A DNA stretch of 64,000 nt from Photorhabdus noenieputensis. Lineage in GTDB: Bacteria > Pseudomonadota > Gammaproteobacteria > Enterobacterales > Enterobacteriaceae. The notes below the pieces were generated by a model, which was not told where the DNA came from, ran no database searches, and was given only the letters and a program-made list of their open reading frames with translations. The position numbers were made by a program, and so were the translations under genes. This document shows, piece by piece, positions 1 through 9,937 of the stretch. Position 1 is the stretch's first letter, and each line of letters starts with the position of its first letter. The stretch spans positions 33,267 to 97,266 of the forward strand of contig NZ_RCWC01000018.1 of the NCBI RefSeq assembly GCF_018448935.1, in the 5' to 3' direction.

Positions 1-411
1 ATTTACCGGAAAGTAGAGAAATCCTCCCTAATCACTTTTATCATGGTGGCTGTTTTCGGTACTCTAACTTTAGCTTTCCACAGTGATCTATTTATCAAAT
101 GGAAAGTTACAGTAATCTATGCATTATTTGCATTAGCCTTGCTAGGCAGCCAGTGGTTTATGAAAAAACCGCTGATTCAGAAAATGCTAGGAAAAGAGTT
201 AATTTTACCCGATTTTGTTTGGAACAAGCTCAATATGGCATGGGCGCTGTTTTTTACCGCCTGTGCGCTGGCTAATATTTATGTTGCATTCTGGTTATCA
301 CAAGATGTCTGGGTTAATTTTAAAGTATTTGGTCTGACTGCCCTGACTCTGGTTTTCACCGTGCTCAGTGTAGTATATATTTACCGTCACCTGCCACGCG
401 AACAGAAGTAA
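1..411 (+). CDS. yciB: Inner-membrane septation protein YciB (5' end missing)
   Basis: This is the C-terminal part of YciB (also called IspZ or intracellular septation protein A), a small polytopic inner-membrane protein linked to cell-envelope synthesis and septation. The frame is open from base 1, so the true start lies before the window. At least three hydrophobic segments are visible, and the C-terminus is short and basic (ending RHLPREQK), as usual for the family. The order yciB-yciA-tonB matches E. coli. A strong hairpin terminator follows the stop codon. The family assignment is confident; the precise biochemical role of YciB is not settled. Confidence 0.9.
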   Translation: MYRKVEKSSLITFIMVAVFGTLTLAFHSDLFIKWKVTVIYALFALALLGSQWFMKKPLIQKMLGKELILPDFVWNKLNMAWALFFTACALANIYVAFWLSQDVWVNFKVFGLTALTLVFTVLSVVYIYRHLPREQK

Positions 412-425
412 CCCCATTCAAATGG

Positions 426-463
426 ATACCTGCCTGCTATCGTCTGTAGGCAGGTATTGTTTT
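426..463 (+). terminator. Rho-independent terminator after yciB
   Basis: A perfect 10-bp stem (ATACCTGCCT / AGGCAGGTAT) with a 12-base loop is followed by TGTTTTTTC. It sits 15 bases after the yciB stop and ends about 25 bases before the yciA start, so yciA probably has its own weak promoter or depends on readthrough. Confidence 0.85.
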
Positions 464-488
464 TTCATCAAATAAAGTAAAGTTTTCA

Positions 489-920
489 ATGACACAACAA
501 CAATTACCTAACGGAGAGTTAGTCCTCCGCACACTGGCTATGCCCGCTGATACCAACGCCAATGGAGATATTTTTGGTGGATGGTTAATGTCACAAATGG
601 ATATTGGTGGTGCAATTCTGGCAAAAGAAATTGCGGAAGGCCGTGTTGTCACTGTCAGAGTAGATGGTATTACTTTTCTGAAACCTGTCGCCGTCGGTGA
701 TGTCGTCTGCTGCTATGCATATTGCCTCAAAACCGGTAACAGTTCGATTACCATCAATATCGAAGTCTGGGTGAAGAAAGTCGCCTCTGAACCCGTCGGT
801 CAACGCTATCGTGCAACCGAAGCGGTATTCACTTATGTTGCGGTTAATGAAGATAATACCTCCCGTCGATTGCCAGAAGGCAAAACCCACTTTCAACTCG
901 CTAGCAGCACTAACGAATAA
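489..920 (+). CDS. yciA: Acyl-CoA thioester hydrolase YciA
   Basis: This 143-residue single-domain hotdog-fold thioesterase hydrolyses short- and medium-chain acyl-CoA thioesters in the cytoplasm. The N-terminal segment LRTLAMPADTNANGDIFGGW contains the family's catalytic helix region, with the conserved Asn-(x)-Asn-Gly-Asp-Ile-Phe-Gly-Gly pattern. VTVRVDGITFLKPVAVGD is the typical acyl-binding strand region. The length is close to E. coli YciA (about 132 residues). It lies between yciB and a convergent tonB, as in E. coli, and the bidirectional hairpin at 937-967 separates it from tonB. Confidence 0.95.
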   Translation: MTQQQLPNGELVLRTLAMPADTNANGDIFGGWLMSQMDIGGAILAKEIAEGRVVTVRVDGITFLKPVAVGDVVCCYAYCLKTGNSSITINIEVWVKKVASEPVGQRYRATEAVFTYVAVNEDNTSRRLPEGKTHFQLASSTNE

Positions 921-936
921 GGCTAATTATTAATGG

Positions 937-967
937 AAAAAGGAGCGTGTTAATAATGCTCCTTTTT
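937..967. terminator. Bidirectional terminator between yciA and tonB
   Basis: The inverted repeat AAAAAGGAGC / GCTCCTTTTT has an 11-base loop. It gives a T-run on both strands, so it can end both the rightward yciA and the leftward tonB transcript. Confidence 0.88.
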
Positions 968-987
968 TATTTCCATTTCCCCAACAA

Positions 988-1665
988 TCAGGATTGAGAT
1001 ATACCCGTAATTTTGAATTCGACGGTTGTGATATAACCAACCGCAGGTATTTTTTCAAAGCGCCACTTTCTCATTGCTTTTTTCACCTCCCTTTCAAAAA
1101 CATTGGGTGGATTAGCGCCAATAACTTCTATATTTCTTACCCGTCCATCTTCATCAATATCATATTTGACTTTCACATAGCCTTCGGTACCCAATGCCGA
1201 AGCCCTAGATGGGTAGACAGGTAACGCTTTACTTAATGCCCTTGGCCCATTCTGCGGTTTAACCACCGGTTTATTCTGATTATTATCAGTACGGTTAGCC
1301 AGTGCATTCTGATTAAACAGCGGTTTTTCCGGTTGTTCAGCTCTCTTTTCAACAGGTTCAGATTGCTTTTTAACAACCTTCTTCTTCACTTCCGGTTTCT
1401 TCACCTCTGGTTTTGGAATTACCGGCTTTGGAATTACCGGCTCCGGTTCCTCCGGCTCTGATTCAGGCTCAGGTGCTGCCGGCTCCGAAACAGGAGCTTC
1501 TTCAGCCGCTAACTGAATCATAGCGACAGACATAAATGCAACATCAGACTGTTTTTCCGGTATTGCAGAACAAAAAAGGGCAGCAGCTATAGAAATGTGC
1601 AAGCAAACTGATAACAATATTGGCCAACGTATCCAGCGCATAAGGGAATTCTTGATTAGCAGCAT
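988..1665 (-). CDS. tonB: Energy-transducing protein TonB
   Basis: TonB couples the inner-membrane proton motive force, via ExbB/ExbD, to outer-membrane siderophore and cobalamin receptors. From the ATG at 1665 the protein has 225 residues: an N-terminal signal anchor (WPILLSVCLHISIAAALF), a Glu-Pro/Lys-Pro-rich spacer that crosses the periplasm, and a C-terminal TonB domain with the YPSRASALGTEGYVKVKYDI segment that binds TonB boxes. The start at 1665 is chosen because GAGGA lies nine bases upstream. The frame is open further to a TTG at 1710, which has no evident ribosome site. A possible Fur box lies upstream. Confidence 0.95.
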   Translation of the reverse strand: MLLIKNSLMRWIRWPILLSVCLHISIAAALFCSAIPEKQSDVAFMSVAMIQLAAEEAPVSEPAAPEPESEPEEPEPVIPKPVIPKPEVKKPEVKKKVVKKQSEPVEKRAEQPEKPLFNQNALANRTDNNQNKPVVKPQNGPRALSKALPVYPSRASALGTEGYVKVKYDIDEDGRVRNIEVIGANPPNVFEREVKKAMRKWRFEKIPAVGYITTVEFKITGISQS

Positions 1666-1699
1666 AATAGTCAATCCTCGAATGACTGCTAGTTTAAAT

Positions 1700-1719
1700 G
1701 CAAATAGCAATCATATTCA
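1700..1719 (-). promoter_or_regulatory. Possible Fur box upstream of tonB
   Basis: Read on the minus strand, GAATATGATTGCTATTTGC matches 11 of 19 positions of the Fur consensus GATAATGATAATCATTATC, and tonB is a classical Fur target. The match is modest, so this is only a candidate. Confidence 0.35.
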
Positions 1720-1767
1720 ATAAAGATTGTAGGTGAGCGTGAATATAAGGCCAAAAATATTATTTTT

Positions 1768-1950
1768 TCAATGTATCCATTCGCCATGCTGGACAAACAA
1801 TAAAGCTCGACGCTGTTTATAACCACGTAATTTACGTAGTGAATAAATACGCAAATTACGTCTTGATTGCCCTTCCAGCCAACGGCGGCGACGGTTAGAA
1901 TTCTGGCGTAACATCCGCCACCGCCCTACTTCATTTCGACTACGTTTCAT
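1768..1950 (-). CDS. yciY: Small basic protein YciY
   Basis: This is a 60-residue, very Arg-rich protein starting MKRSRNEVGRWRMLRQ. It is closely similar in its first 40 residues to E. coli YciY, and it lies in the same place between tonB and cls. No function is established for the family. The C-terminal 15 residues are more divergent. The start is supported by homology rather than by a strong ribosome site. Confidence 0.85.
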   Translation of the reverse strand: MKRSRNEVGRWRMLRQNSNRRRRWLEGQSRRNLRIYSLRKLRGYKQRRALLFVQHGEWIH

Positions 1951-2196
1951 AAAGTCATACCTATAAAAATATCACGCTCATTATAAGCCTTTAAAAAAGA
2001 TATCCAAGGCGTATCTGGATAGTACTTTTTATATCAATAATGCGAAATGACCAATATCAAGTATGATGCTTGCAGTATATTTGTTGATTTTTTGGTAAAT
2101 TCATCGGGTTAAATAGATCGTTTATATCCCGTGTCTTGAGGAAACCGTGTTAAACACCCCAAAGATGTCTGAACAAAACAGGATTGATTGCCGAAT

Positions 2197-3657
2197 ATGA
2201 CAACCTTTTATTCCGTCCTAAGTTGGCTTGCTATTTTCTTTTATTGGCTGATTGTTGCCAGTATCACCTTACGCATTCTGATAAAACGCCGACCTGTCAC
2301 TTCTGCTATGACCTGGCTGCTGATTATCTATATCCTTCCCTTAGTTGGAATCATCGCTTACCTGTCATTTGGTGAGCTGCATTTGGGAAAACGCAGAGTT
2401 GAACAAGCCAAAGCCATGTGGCCTTCAACAACTGTCTGGCTTGAAGAACTGCGTAAATCTCGGCATATATTCGCCACGGAAAATAGCGAAGTCGCGACAC
2501 CTTTATTCCAGCTTTGCGAGCGACGGCAAGGGCTTGCAGGTGTTAAAGGTAACAAGATCCAACTACTGACAACCTATGACCATTCACTAAAAACCATTAT
2601 CAAAGATATTGAGAATGCCAAACACAGTATTGATATGGTGTTTTACATCTGGCAAGCCGGTGGCTTGGTTGAACAAGTGACTGATGCTCTTATGGCCGCA
2701 GCACACCGGGGAGTCAGATGCCGTATTATGGTGGATTCAGCAGGTAGCTGGTTATATTGCCGTAGCCAATACCCGGATATCATGCGCCAGGCGGGAATTG
2801 AATTTGTTGAGGCTTTGCAAGTCAATATATTCCGTCTATTTCTACGTCGCATGGATCTGCGCCAGCATCGTAAAATTATCTTGATAGATGATTATATTTC
2901 TTATGCCGGCAGTATGAATATGGTAGATCCACGCTTCTTTAAACAAGATGCTGGCGTTGGGCAATGGATCGACATCATGGTGCGAATGGAAGGGCCGGTT
3001 ACCACGACTATGGGGGTTATTTACGCTTGTGACTGGGAAATGGAAACAGGTCAACGTATCTTTCCGCCATCACCCGATAACAATATCATGCCATTTGAAC
3101 AGGCCAGTGGGCATACAACTCAGGTTATTGCATCTGGTCCCGGATTCCCAGAGGAATTGATTCAACAATCTTTAATGACGGCTATTTTCTCTGCCCGTAA
3201 GCAACTAATTTTAACCACTCCTTATTTTGTTCCCAGTGATGACCTGATAAACGCCATTTGCACCGCAGCTTTACGAGGGGTTGAAGTTATTATTATCGTT
3301 CCACGTAGAAATAATTTCTTCTTAGTTCGTTGGGCAAGCCGCGCATTTTTTGCTGAATTGTTAAATGCTGGTGTTAAGATTTATCAGTTTGAAGATGGCT
3401 TGCTACATACCAAAAGCGTTTTAGTTGATGGCCAACTCAGCATGGTGGGTTCAGTTAATCTCGATATGCGTAGCCTGTGGCTAAATTTTGAAATTACCGT
3501 GGTTATTGATGATGAAAACTTTGGTAATGATCTAACGCTAGTGCAATACGATTACATCGCTCATTCTACATTGCTGGAAACCAATGAGTGGGAACAACGC
3601 CCTTTGTGGCATCGGATTATTGAGCGCATTTGTTACTTTTTTAGTCCGCTATTGTGA
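2197..3657 (+). CDS. clsA: Cardiolipin synthase A
   Basis: This membrane phospholipase-D-superfamily enzyme makes cardiolipin from two phosphatidylglycerol molecules. Two N-terminal hydrophobic helices (about residues 5-25 and 35-60) anchor it. Two HxK(x)4D-type motifs are visible: HRKIILID in the first half and HTKSVLVD in the second. From the ATG at 2197 the length is 486 residues, as in E. coli. An in-frame TTG nine bases upstream is the alternative start; AGGA at 2180 is spaced awkwardly for both. The order yciU-cls-yciY is conserved. Confidence 0.96.
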   Translation: MTTFYSVLSWLAIFFYWLIVASITLRILIKRRPVTSAMTWLLIIYILPLVGIIAYLSFGELHLGKRRVEQAKAMWPSTTVWLEELRKSRHIFATENSEVATPLFQLCERRQGLAGVKGNKIQLLTTYDHSLKTIIKDIENAKHSIDMVFYIWQAGGLVEQVTDALMAAAHRGVRCRIMVDSAGSWLYCRSQYPDIMRQAGIEFVEALQVNIFRLFLRRMDLRQHRKIILIDDYISYAGSMNMVDPRFFKQDAGVGQWIDIMVRMEGPVTTTMGVIYACDWEMETGQRIFPPSPDNNIMPFEQASGHTTQVIASGPGFPEELIQQSLMTAIFSARKQLILTTPYFVPSDDLINAICTAALRGVEVIIIVPRRNNFFLVRWASRAFFAELLNAGVKIYQFEDGLLHTKSVLVDGQLSMVGSVNLDMRSLWLNFEITVVIDDENFGNDLTLVQYDYIAHSTLLETNEWEQRPLWHRIIERICYFFSPLL

Positions 3658-3768
3658 CCAATACCCTCGTCTTGTAAAGACGGGGGTACCAATCAACGCT
3701 GCAACATGCTTTAATTCTTTATCATGACCCACGAATAAATCAATATGGACAACAGATCCTCACAAACT

Positions 3769-4098
3769 ATGGATTTAGATCTCAATAACCGAATGACAGA
3801 AGATGAAACCCTTGAGAAAGCCTATGACATCTTTCTTGAACTGGCTTCATCCAACCTCGATCCCGCGGATATTCTGCTATTCAGCTTGCAATTCGAAATA
3901 CGTGGCGGTGCAGAATTACTGCCCCCTTCTGATGAGTGGCTTGGACTCGTGGATTTTTATCCGAATCCTGATTTTTTTGCCGAAGTGATTATCGGGCTAG
4001 CAGAATCTGAAGACGCTGAGATCAACGATGTTTTTGCCCGTATCCTCATTTGCCGGGAAAAATCTCACCCGATTTACCATATTTTGTGGAAAGAGTGA
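3769..4098 (+). CDS. yciU: dsDNA-mimic family protein YciU
   Basis: YciU is a small, very acidic UPF0263 protein, described as a double-stranded DNA mimic. From the ATG at 3769 it has 109 residues ([20 protein letters not shown]...), the same as E. coli, whose protein begins MDMDLNNRL. An ATG eight codons upstream (3745) extends the frame but adds residues absent from the family. The C-terminus [17 protein letters not shown] is typical. It lies between cls and the convergent oppF. Confidence 0.9.
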   Translation: MDLDLNNRMTEDETLEKAYDIFLELASSNLDPADILLFSLQFEIRGGAELLPPSDEWLGLVDFYPNPDFFAEVIIGLAESEDAEINDVFARILICREKSHPIYHILWKE

Positions 4099-4230
4099 GA
4101 GCTACCGGTTCTGATACAAATCTGAATCCTGAACAAAACCCAAAAAGTAACTCTCACATTTAATGTCTTACAAAATTCCTCGATAACTACAGTCAGCCTT
4201 AACTACACAACCTTATATAGCCAACCTTAA

Positions 4231-5232
4231 CTACAACGGATCAACCTTCAAACAAGACACGGCATGGCGGAAACTCCCTTCCATCAATGGCCGTGTTTTA
4301 GCACATTCAGGATCTGCCATTGGACAACGAGTACGGAAAACACATCCTGATGGCGGATTGATAGGTGACGGCAATTCACCTTCCAACAATTCAATGTGTT
4401 TATTTCGTTCTTTATCTGGATCAGGCACCGGTACTGCTGACATCAACGCTTTGGTATAAGGGTGCTGTGGATTATGGTAAACCTCATCATAAGTGCCCAA
4501 TTCCACCGCATGCCCTAAATACATCACGAGTACACGGTCAGATATGTGCTTAACCACCGCCAAATCATGGGCGATAAAAATCAGCGACAGCCCCATTTCC
4601 CGTTGTAATTCCTGCAATAGGTTCACTACCTGAGCCTGAATGGATACATCAAGTGCAGATACCGGCTCATCACAAATCACCAACTTAGGTTCAAGGATAA
4701 GTGCACGAGCAATCCCGATACGTTGACACTGACCACCAGAGAATTCATGCGGGTAGCGATTAATCAGGTTCGGCAGTAATCCAACTTTCATCATCATCGC
4801 TTTTACCCGCTCTTTAATTTCCAGCTCTTTCATCTTTGGATGATAAGTGCGTAGTGGCTCAGCGATAATATCGCCAATCGTCATTCGCGGGTTTAAGGAT
4901 GCTAATGGGTCTTGGAATATCATCTGGATATCACTGCGAATCTCCCGCCACTGTTTATCATCCATATCCAGCAGGCTTTTTCCCAACCAAGTTACTGAAC
5001 CACCAGAAGACTTGACCAATCCGATAATTGCACGAGCAAAAGTCGATTTGCCGCAACCGGATTCACCAACCACACCTAGAGTTTCCCCTTCGTATAACCT
5101 TAATGTAACGCCATCAACCGCTTTCAAGGATTTTGTTGGTTGCCAGAACCACTGTTTGCCATCTTTGATATCAAAGTAAACTTTTAGATCTGCTACTTCC
5201 AGCAGCACACGTCTTTCTTCAATCTGGCTCAT
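4231..5232 (-). CDS. oppF: Oligopeptide ABC transporter ATPase OppF
   Basis: OppF is one of the two cytoplasmic ATPases of the OppABCDF oligopeptide importer. At 333 residues it is the standard size. The Walker A motif GESGCGKS, the signature FSGGQCQR, the Walker B CDEPVSALD and the switch His in IFIAHDLAVV are all intact. The C-terminal Cys-rich region (CVFRTRCPMADPEC) is the extension found in the Opp/Dpp ATPases, where it holds an iron-sulphur cluster. Its start overlaps the oppD stop by four bases, so translation is probably coupled. It is the last gene of the operon. Confidence 0.97.
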   Translation of the reverse strand: MSQIEERRVLLEVADLKVYFDIKDGKQWFWQPTKSLKAVDGVTLRLYEGETLGVVGESGCGKSTFARAIIGLVKSSGGSVTWLGKSLLDMDDKQWREIRSDIQMIFQDPLASLNPRMTIGDIIAEPLRTYHPKMKELEIKERVKAMMMKVGLLPNLINRYPHEFSGGQCQRIGIARALILEPKLVICDEPVSALDVSIQAQVVNLLQELQREMGLSLIFIAHDLAVVKHISDRVLVMYLGHAVELGTYDEVYHNPQHPYTKALMSAVPVPDPDKERNKHIELLEGELPSPINPPSGCVFRTRCPMADPECAKTRPLMEGSFRHAVSCLKVDPL

Positions 5233-6227
5233 GCCAATTCCTCCGGTGCCTTAAAGCAAGCTCGCAAACGCCCGTTGCCAAATGTCTCTAACCCCGGTTC
5301 ACAATTTACACAACGGCCTACTGAAAACTGACAGCGTGGCTGAAACGGACACCCTTTCGGCAATCGTAATAAATTAGGCGGATTTCCGGGAATAGTCGTC
5401 AACGATGCTTCATCACCATCAAGACGAGGAACAGCACTAAGCAGACCTATAGAATAAGGATGGGTTGGTTGATAAAACACTTCACGAGCTGAGCCATATT
5501 CCATCGTTCTCCCTGCGTACATTACCAACACTTTGTCACAAATACCGGCAACTACTCCCAAATCGTGAGTAATCATAATAATCGCGGTATTAAATTCCCG
5601 TTTCAGCTCATTCAGTAGGGTCATAATCTGAGCCTGAACTGTGACATCAAGTGCGGTTGTCGGTTCGTCAGCAATCAATAATTTTGGACGACATAACAAC
5701 GCCATCGCGATCATCACACGCTGACGCATTCCACCAGAAAATTCATGCGGATACATTCGCATTCGCTTAAGCGCTTCTGGCATTTTGACGGCATCCAGCA
5801 TCCGAATCGATTCAAGGTATGCCTCACTTTTACTCATATGCTTATGCAACATCAAAACTTCTGTAAGTTGATCGCCGATACGCATATAGGGATTGAGAGA
5901 TGTCATTGGGTCCTGAAATATCATTGATATCTCTTCCGCTCTCATGCGGTTAAGCTGTTTTTCTTCCAGGTTAAGAATTTCCCTGCCATTAAAAATAGCG
6001 GAACCGCCAATTTTGCCGTTTCTGGCAAGTAGCCCCATCAAAGCGAAAGCAGTTTGTGATTTGCCAGAACCGGACTCCCCTACAATTCCTAATGTTTCCC
6101 CTGCGCGTAAATCAAAATTTAGCTTGTTCACCGCTGTAACATCGCCATCTGGGGTACTAAAAGTCACGTCCAATTCTTTAACAATTAACAACGGCTCAGA
6201 ACTTTTCTGGTTTTTAACGCTGTCCAT
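5229..6227 (-). CDS. oppD: Oligopeptide ABC transporter ATPase OppD
   Basis: OppD is the partner ATPase of OppF. It has 332 residues with Walker A GESGSGKS, signature FSGGMRQR, Walker B ADEPTTALD and switch His in MITHDLGVV. The C-terminal oligopeptide-transporter extension has four cysteines (CPFQPRCQFSVGRC...C). It begins ten bases after the oppC stop and has a good ribosome site (GGAGG in the reverse complement of 6230-6240). Confidence 0.97.
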   Translation of the reverse strand: MDSVKNQKSSEPLLIVKELDVTFSTPDGDVTAVNKLNFDLRAGETLGIVGESGSGKSQTAFALMGLLARNGKIGGSAIFNGREILNLEEKQLNRMRAEEISMIFQDPMTSLNPYMRIGDQLTEVLMLHKHMSKSEAYLESIRMLDAVKMPEALKRMRMYPHEFSGGMRQRVMIAMALLCRPKLLIADEPTTALDVTVQAQIMTLLNELKREFNTAIIMITHDLGVVAGICDKVLVMYAGRTMEYGSAREVFYQPTHPYSIGLLSAVPRLDGDEASLTTIPGNPPNLLRLPKGCPFQPRCQFSVGRCVNCEPGLETFGNGRLRACFKAPEELA

Positions 6228-6236
6228 GTTACCTCC

Positions 6237-7145
6237 TTAACGATCTTTCGGATCGAGGGCATCACGCAAGCCATCGCCGATAAAGTTAAAACAAAACAGT
6301 GTCACCACCAGAAAACCGGCAGGAAACAACAGCAACCACGGGGAAACCTCCATCGAATTCGCACCATCGCTTAATAATGCACCCCAACTACTTAACGGTT
6401 CTTGAGTTCCCAATCCCAGAAAGCTAAGAAACGATTCAAACAGAATCATACTCGGCACTAATAAAGATGCATAAACCACCACCACTCCCAATACATTAGG
6501 GACAATATGACGCAGCACAATCTGACGGGTTGATACACCACACACCAGCGCCGCCTCAATAAATTCCTTACGTTTTAGGCTCAATGTCTGACCACGGACA
6601 ATACGCGCCATATCCAACCATGACACCATACCGATAGCGACAAAGATCAGAAAAATATTCTGTCCGAAGAAGGTCACTAGCAGGATCACAAAGAACATGA
6701 ATGGAAATGAGTTCAAAATTTCCAGCATACGCATCATGACTGAATCTATTTTTCCGCCCAAATAGCCAGATAATGATCCATATAAGGTTCCGACGACTAC
6801 CGCCACCAAAGCGGCTGCAATCCCAACCATCAACGAAATACGTCCTCCAATGGCAACACGCACCAGCAAATCACGTCCAGAAGAATCTGTACCAAAATAG
6901 TGACCTGACTCAGAATCAGGTGGCATCGACATCATGGCCCAATCAGTATCGTCATATGTGAATTGAGCTAACATCGGCGCTAAGATCACAAACAAGGTAA
7001 TCAAAGATAACAGGCACAAACTGGCAATCGCTGCCCGGTTGTGAATAAAACGGCGTCGTGCATCCTGCCACAAACTGCGCCCTTCAATTTCTAATTGCTC
7101 AGAAAAATTTTCCAGAGCTTCGCTGTTTTGTTTATTAACTATCAT
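6237..7145 (-). CDS. oppC: Oligopeptide ABC transporter permease OppC
   Basis: OppC is an inner-membrane permease that pairs with OppB to form the oligopeptide channel. It has 302 residues with a long cytoplasmic N-terminus followed by about six membrane helices. The permease EAA motif (EAALVCGVSTRQIVLRHIVPNV) sits around residues 198-220 and docks the ATPases. It lies between oppB and oppD with 14- and 9-base gaps. Confidence 0.97.
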   Translation of the reverse strand: MIVNKQNSEALENFSEQLEIEGRSLWQDARRRFIHNRAAIASLCLLSLITLFVILAPMLAQFTYDDTDWAMMSMPPDSESGHYFGTDSSGRDLLVRVAIGGRISLMVGIAAALVAVVVGTLYGSLSGYLGGKIDSVMMRMLEILNSFPFMFFVILLVTFFGQNIFLIFVAIGMVSWLDMARIVRGQTLSLKRKEFIEAALVCGVSTRQIVLRHIVPNVLGVVVVYASLLVPSMILFESFLSFLGLGTQEPLSSWGALLSDGANSMEVSPWLLLFPAGFLVVTLFCFNFIGDGLRDALDPKDR

Positions 7146-7159
7146 TGCGTGCTCCAGTC

Positions 7160-8080
7160 TTAATAACGAATCTTCGGATCGATAACAGCGTACAACACAT
7201 CAACAATCGCATTGAAAAAAATAGTCAAACTACCAACTAAAATAGTCAGACTTAACACTAACGAATAATCACGGTTCAATGCGCCATTAACAAACAACTG
7301 CCCTATTCCCGGCAACCCGAAGATTGTTTCAATCACCATCGAACCGGTAATAATGCCGACAAAAGCAGGCCCCATATAAGAGATAACCGGTAACAATGCG
7401 GGCTTTAAAGCATGGCGGAAAATAATGATGCGCAATGGCAACCCTTTGGCTCGCGCAGTACGAATAAAGTTAGAGTGCAGCACTTCTATCATCGAACTAC
7501 GGGTAATACGGGAGATACTGGCGATATAGGCCAAAGAGAGTGCTACCATCGGCAAAATCATATATTTGGGCGCACCGCCATTCCAGCCTCCTCCCGGCAA
7601 CCATTTAAGATGAATAGCGAACCCCAGCACCAGTAACGGTGCCACGACAAAACCTGGGATAACAACCCCCGTCATGGCGAACCCCATCACCGTATAATCC
7701 CATTTTGTATTTTGGTTAAGTGCAGCAATAACCCCAGCGCTAATCCCCAAGACAACCGCCATGATAAATGCCGCAGCCCCTAATTTAGCCGATACTGGAA
7801 ATGCCGTTGCTACGAGATCGTTAACTGAGTAGTCCTTATATTTGAAAGAAGGCCCAAAATCTCCTTTAGTGAGTTGAATTAAGTAATCAAAATATTGTTT
7901 ATAAATTGGGTCATTCAAATGATATTTCGCTTCAATGTTTGCCATCACTTCTGGCGGCAATTTCCGCTCACCGGTAAATGGGCTGCCTGGTGCCAACCGC
8001 ATCATGAAAAACGAAATAGTGATAAGAATAAAAAGTGTCGGGATCGCCTCTAAACAACGGCGTAAAATAAACTTAAGCAT
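7160..8080 (-). CDS. oppB: Oligopeptide ABC transporter permease OppB
   Basis: OppB is the second permease subunit, with 306 residues (identical in length to E. coli) and six predicted helices. The N-terminus MLKFILRRCLEAIPTLFIL is typical. The EAA loop is TARAKGLPLRIIIFRHALKPAL, around residues 205-225. It is the first gene after the attenuator hairpin that separates it from oppA, so it is made at lower level than the binding protein. Confidence 0.97.
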   Translation of the reverse strand: MLKFILRRCLEAIPTLFILITISFFMMRLAPGSPFTGERKLPPEVMANIEAKYHLNDPIYKQYFDYLIQLTKGDFGPSFKYKDYSVNDLVATAFPVSAKLGAAAFIMAVVLGISAGVIAALNQNTKWDYTVMGFAMTGVVIPGFVVAPLLVLGFAIHLKWLPGGGWNGGAPKYMILPMVALSLAYIASISRITRSSMIEVLHSNFIRTARAKGLPLRIIIFRHALKPALLPVISYMGPAFVGIITGSMVIETIFGLPGIGQLFVNGALNRDYSLVLSLTILVGSLTIFFNAIVDVLYAVIDPKIRY

Positions 8081-8133
8081 CGCCCGCTCCTATGTGTTGG
8101 CCCTTAACCCTGGCCTTAAAATAATTTGACACT

Positions 8134-8158
8134 AAAGCAGCCCTTTCCGGGCTGCTTT
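8134..8158 (-). terminator. Attenuator hairpin between oppA and oppB
   Basis: A perfect 10-bp stem (AAAGCAGCCC / GGGCTGCTTT) with a 5-base loop lies 8 bases after the oppA stop, with only a short T-run on the minus strand. This is the usual partial terminator that makes the binding protein more abundant than the membrane complex. Confidence 0.75.
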
Positions 8159-8165
8159 ACAACGA

Positions 8166-9806
8166 TTAGTGTTTGATAATATAAAAATCTTTGGTGTGTA
8201 AATTATCCAAAGGATCTTTCCCTGTATAGCCACCAACATAGGGCTTCACTAACCGGGTATTCACATAGTAATAAAGGGGGACAATAGCAGAATCTTTATC
8301 TAACTGCGCTTCTGCTTGCTGGTAAACAGCAGCACGTTCATCATCTGTTGCTACTTTCAGAGATTCTTTCATCAGTTTATCAAACTCATCACTCTTATAA
8401 TGAGCCGTGTTATTACTACTATAAGAAAGCATTGAATTCAGGAATGAAGAAGGTTCGTTGTAATCGGCACACCAGCCAGCACGGGCCACGTCATAATTCC
8501 CTTGATGTCGAGTATCAAGGAAAGTTTTCCACTCTTGGTTTTCTAAACGAACATCAGCACCTAAATTTTTCTTCCAAACAGAAGCGACCGCGATGGCAAT
8601 TTTTTTATGCAGATCAGAGGTGTTATAAAGCAAGTTAAATTTCAATGGATTATCTTTATTATAACCTGCTTCAGCCAGTAATTTTTTGGCTTCTTGGTTG
8701 CGCTGTTCCTGACTCCAACCAGTAAACCACACCGGTTTCATCTCTTTCATACCATCAGTAACTGGCGGTGTATAACCGGAGGCAGGGATATCACCCTGTG
8801 CTTTTACTTTATTGGTCACTATGTCTCGGTCCATAGACAATTTCAGTGCAGTACGAACGCGAGGATCATTAAATGGGGGCTTGTCGTTATTAATTTCGTA
8901 GTAGTAAGTACATAAAATTGGGCTAATATGCAACTCATTCGGGATCTCCTTTTTCAGTTTCTGGAACAGTTCAATCGGCAAATTGATATAAGTCATATCA
9001 ATTTCGCCACTGCGATAGCGGTTGACATCCGTGACCTCTGACGAAATTGGCAGGAAAGTAACCTGATCAATAACGGTATTTTTATTATCCCAATATGTCG
9101 GGCTACGCTCCATCACAATACGTTCGTTAACTACCCAATTTTTCAGTTTATAAGCCCCATTACCGACAAAGTTCTGTGGCTGAGTCCATTTTTCGCTATA
9201 TTTTTCTACCGTAGCTTTATGCACCGGAGCCATTGAAGAGTGAGCCAAAAGTTTTGGCAGATAAGGAACCGCTTCGCTCAATGTAAGCTGCAATGTATAG
9301 TCATCCAGCGCCTTTACTCCCAGAGTATCTGGTTTCTTTTTACCACTGATGATGTCATCAATATTGGTGAAATGGGCATACTGGAGGTAACTTTCATAGG
9401 GAGAAGCAGTATTAGGATCGGCCAGACGTTGCCAACTGTAAACAAAATCATGCGCCGTGACAGGATCACCATTAGACCACTTGGAATCTTTACGCATATG
9501 GAATGTCCAGACGGTGAAGTCTTTATTCTCCCAACTGGCCGCCGAACCCGGTAAAATTTCGCCGTTCGGACCAACGATGACAACACCTTCAAACAGATCG
9601 CGTGCCAAATGTGATTCTGGTACTCCTTCAATCTTATGCGGGTCTAACGATTGCGGTTCAGAGCCGTTATTACGGACTAAAACCTGTTTATCAGCTAATT
9701 GAACACCATCAGGCACTTTTGCAGCAAAGACCTGACTTGCCATTACCATACTCAGTGCAGCGCTGATGCTGACAGTAAGTAGTCTCTTTTTCGTTGTGTT
9801 TATCAT
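8166..9806 (-). CDS. oppA: Periplasmic oligopeptide-binding protein OppA (copy 1)
   Basis: This is the periplasmic receptor that delivers oligopeptides to OppBCDF. It has 546 residues, with a signal peptide at 1-28 (MINTTKKRLLTVSISAALSM... ending QVFAA) followed by an SBP_bac_5 domain. Typical OppA segments are RNNGSEPQSLDPHKIEGVPE near the N-terminus and GWCADYNEPSSFLN near residue 440. A closely related second copy lies just upstream at 9938-11581. OppA mRNA is a known GcvB small-RNA target in enterobacteria, but I could not identify the pairing site here. Confidence 0.96.
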   Translation of the reverse strand: MINTTKKRLLTVSISAALSMVMASQVFAAKVPDGVQLADKQVLVRNNGSEPQSLDPHKIEGVPESHLARDLFEGVVIVGPNGEILPGSAASWENKDFTVWTFHMRKDSKWSNGDPVTAHDFVYSWQRLADPNTASPYESYLQYAHFTNIDDIISGKKKPDTLGVKALDDYTLQLTLSEAVPYLPKLLAHSSMAPVHKATVEKYSEKWTQPQNFVGNGAYKLKNWVVNERIVMERSPTYWDNKNTVIDQVTFLPISSEVTDVNRYRSGEIDMTYINLPIELFQKLKKEIPNELHISPILCTYYYEINNDKPPFNDPRVRTALKLSMDRDIVTNKVKAQGDIPASGYTPPVTDGMKEMKPVWFTGWSQEQRNQEAKKLLAEAGYNKDNPLKFNLLYNTSDLHKKIAIAVASVWKKNLGADVRLENQEWKTFLDTRHQGNYDVARAGWCADYNEPSSFLNSMLSYSSNNTAHYKSDEFDKLMKESLKVATDDERAAVYQQAEAQLDKDSAIVPLYYYVNTRLVKPYVGGYTGKDPLDNLHTKDFYIIKH

Positions 9807-9937
9807 CTTTTTCTACTCCAATTTTATACCGTCAGATTTGTTATCAGCCGACGGCCCAGAAATAAGGGGTGGATTACTACCCGCATACAAAAGGAACGAT
9901 TTTGTTTGCAGGATCTCAGTAACTCTTTTGAATAAAG

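Noticed and set aside
3663..3688. Hairpin after clsA as a terminator
   Set aside because: CCCTCGTCTT / AAGACGGGGG has a mismatch and no T-run follows.
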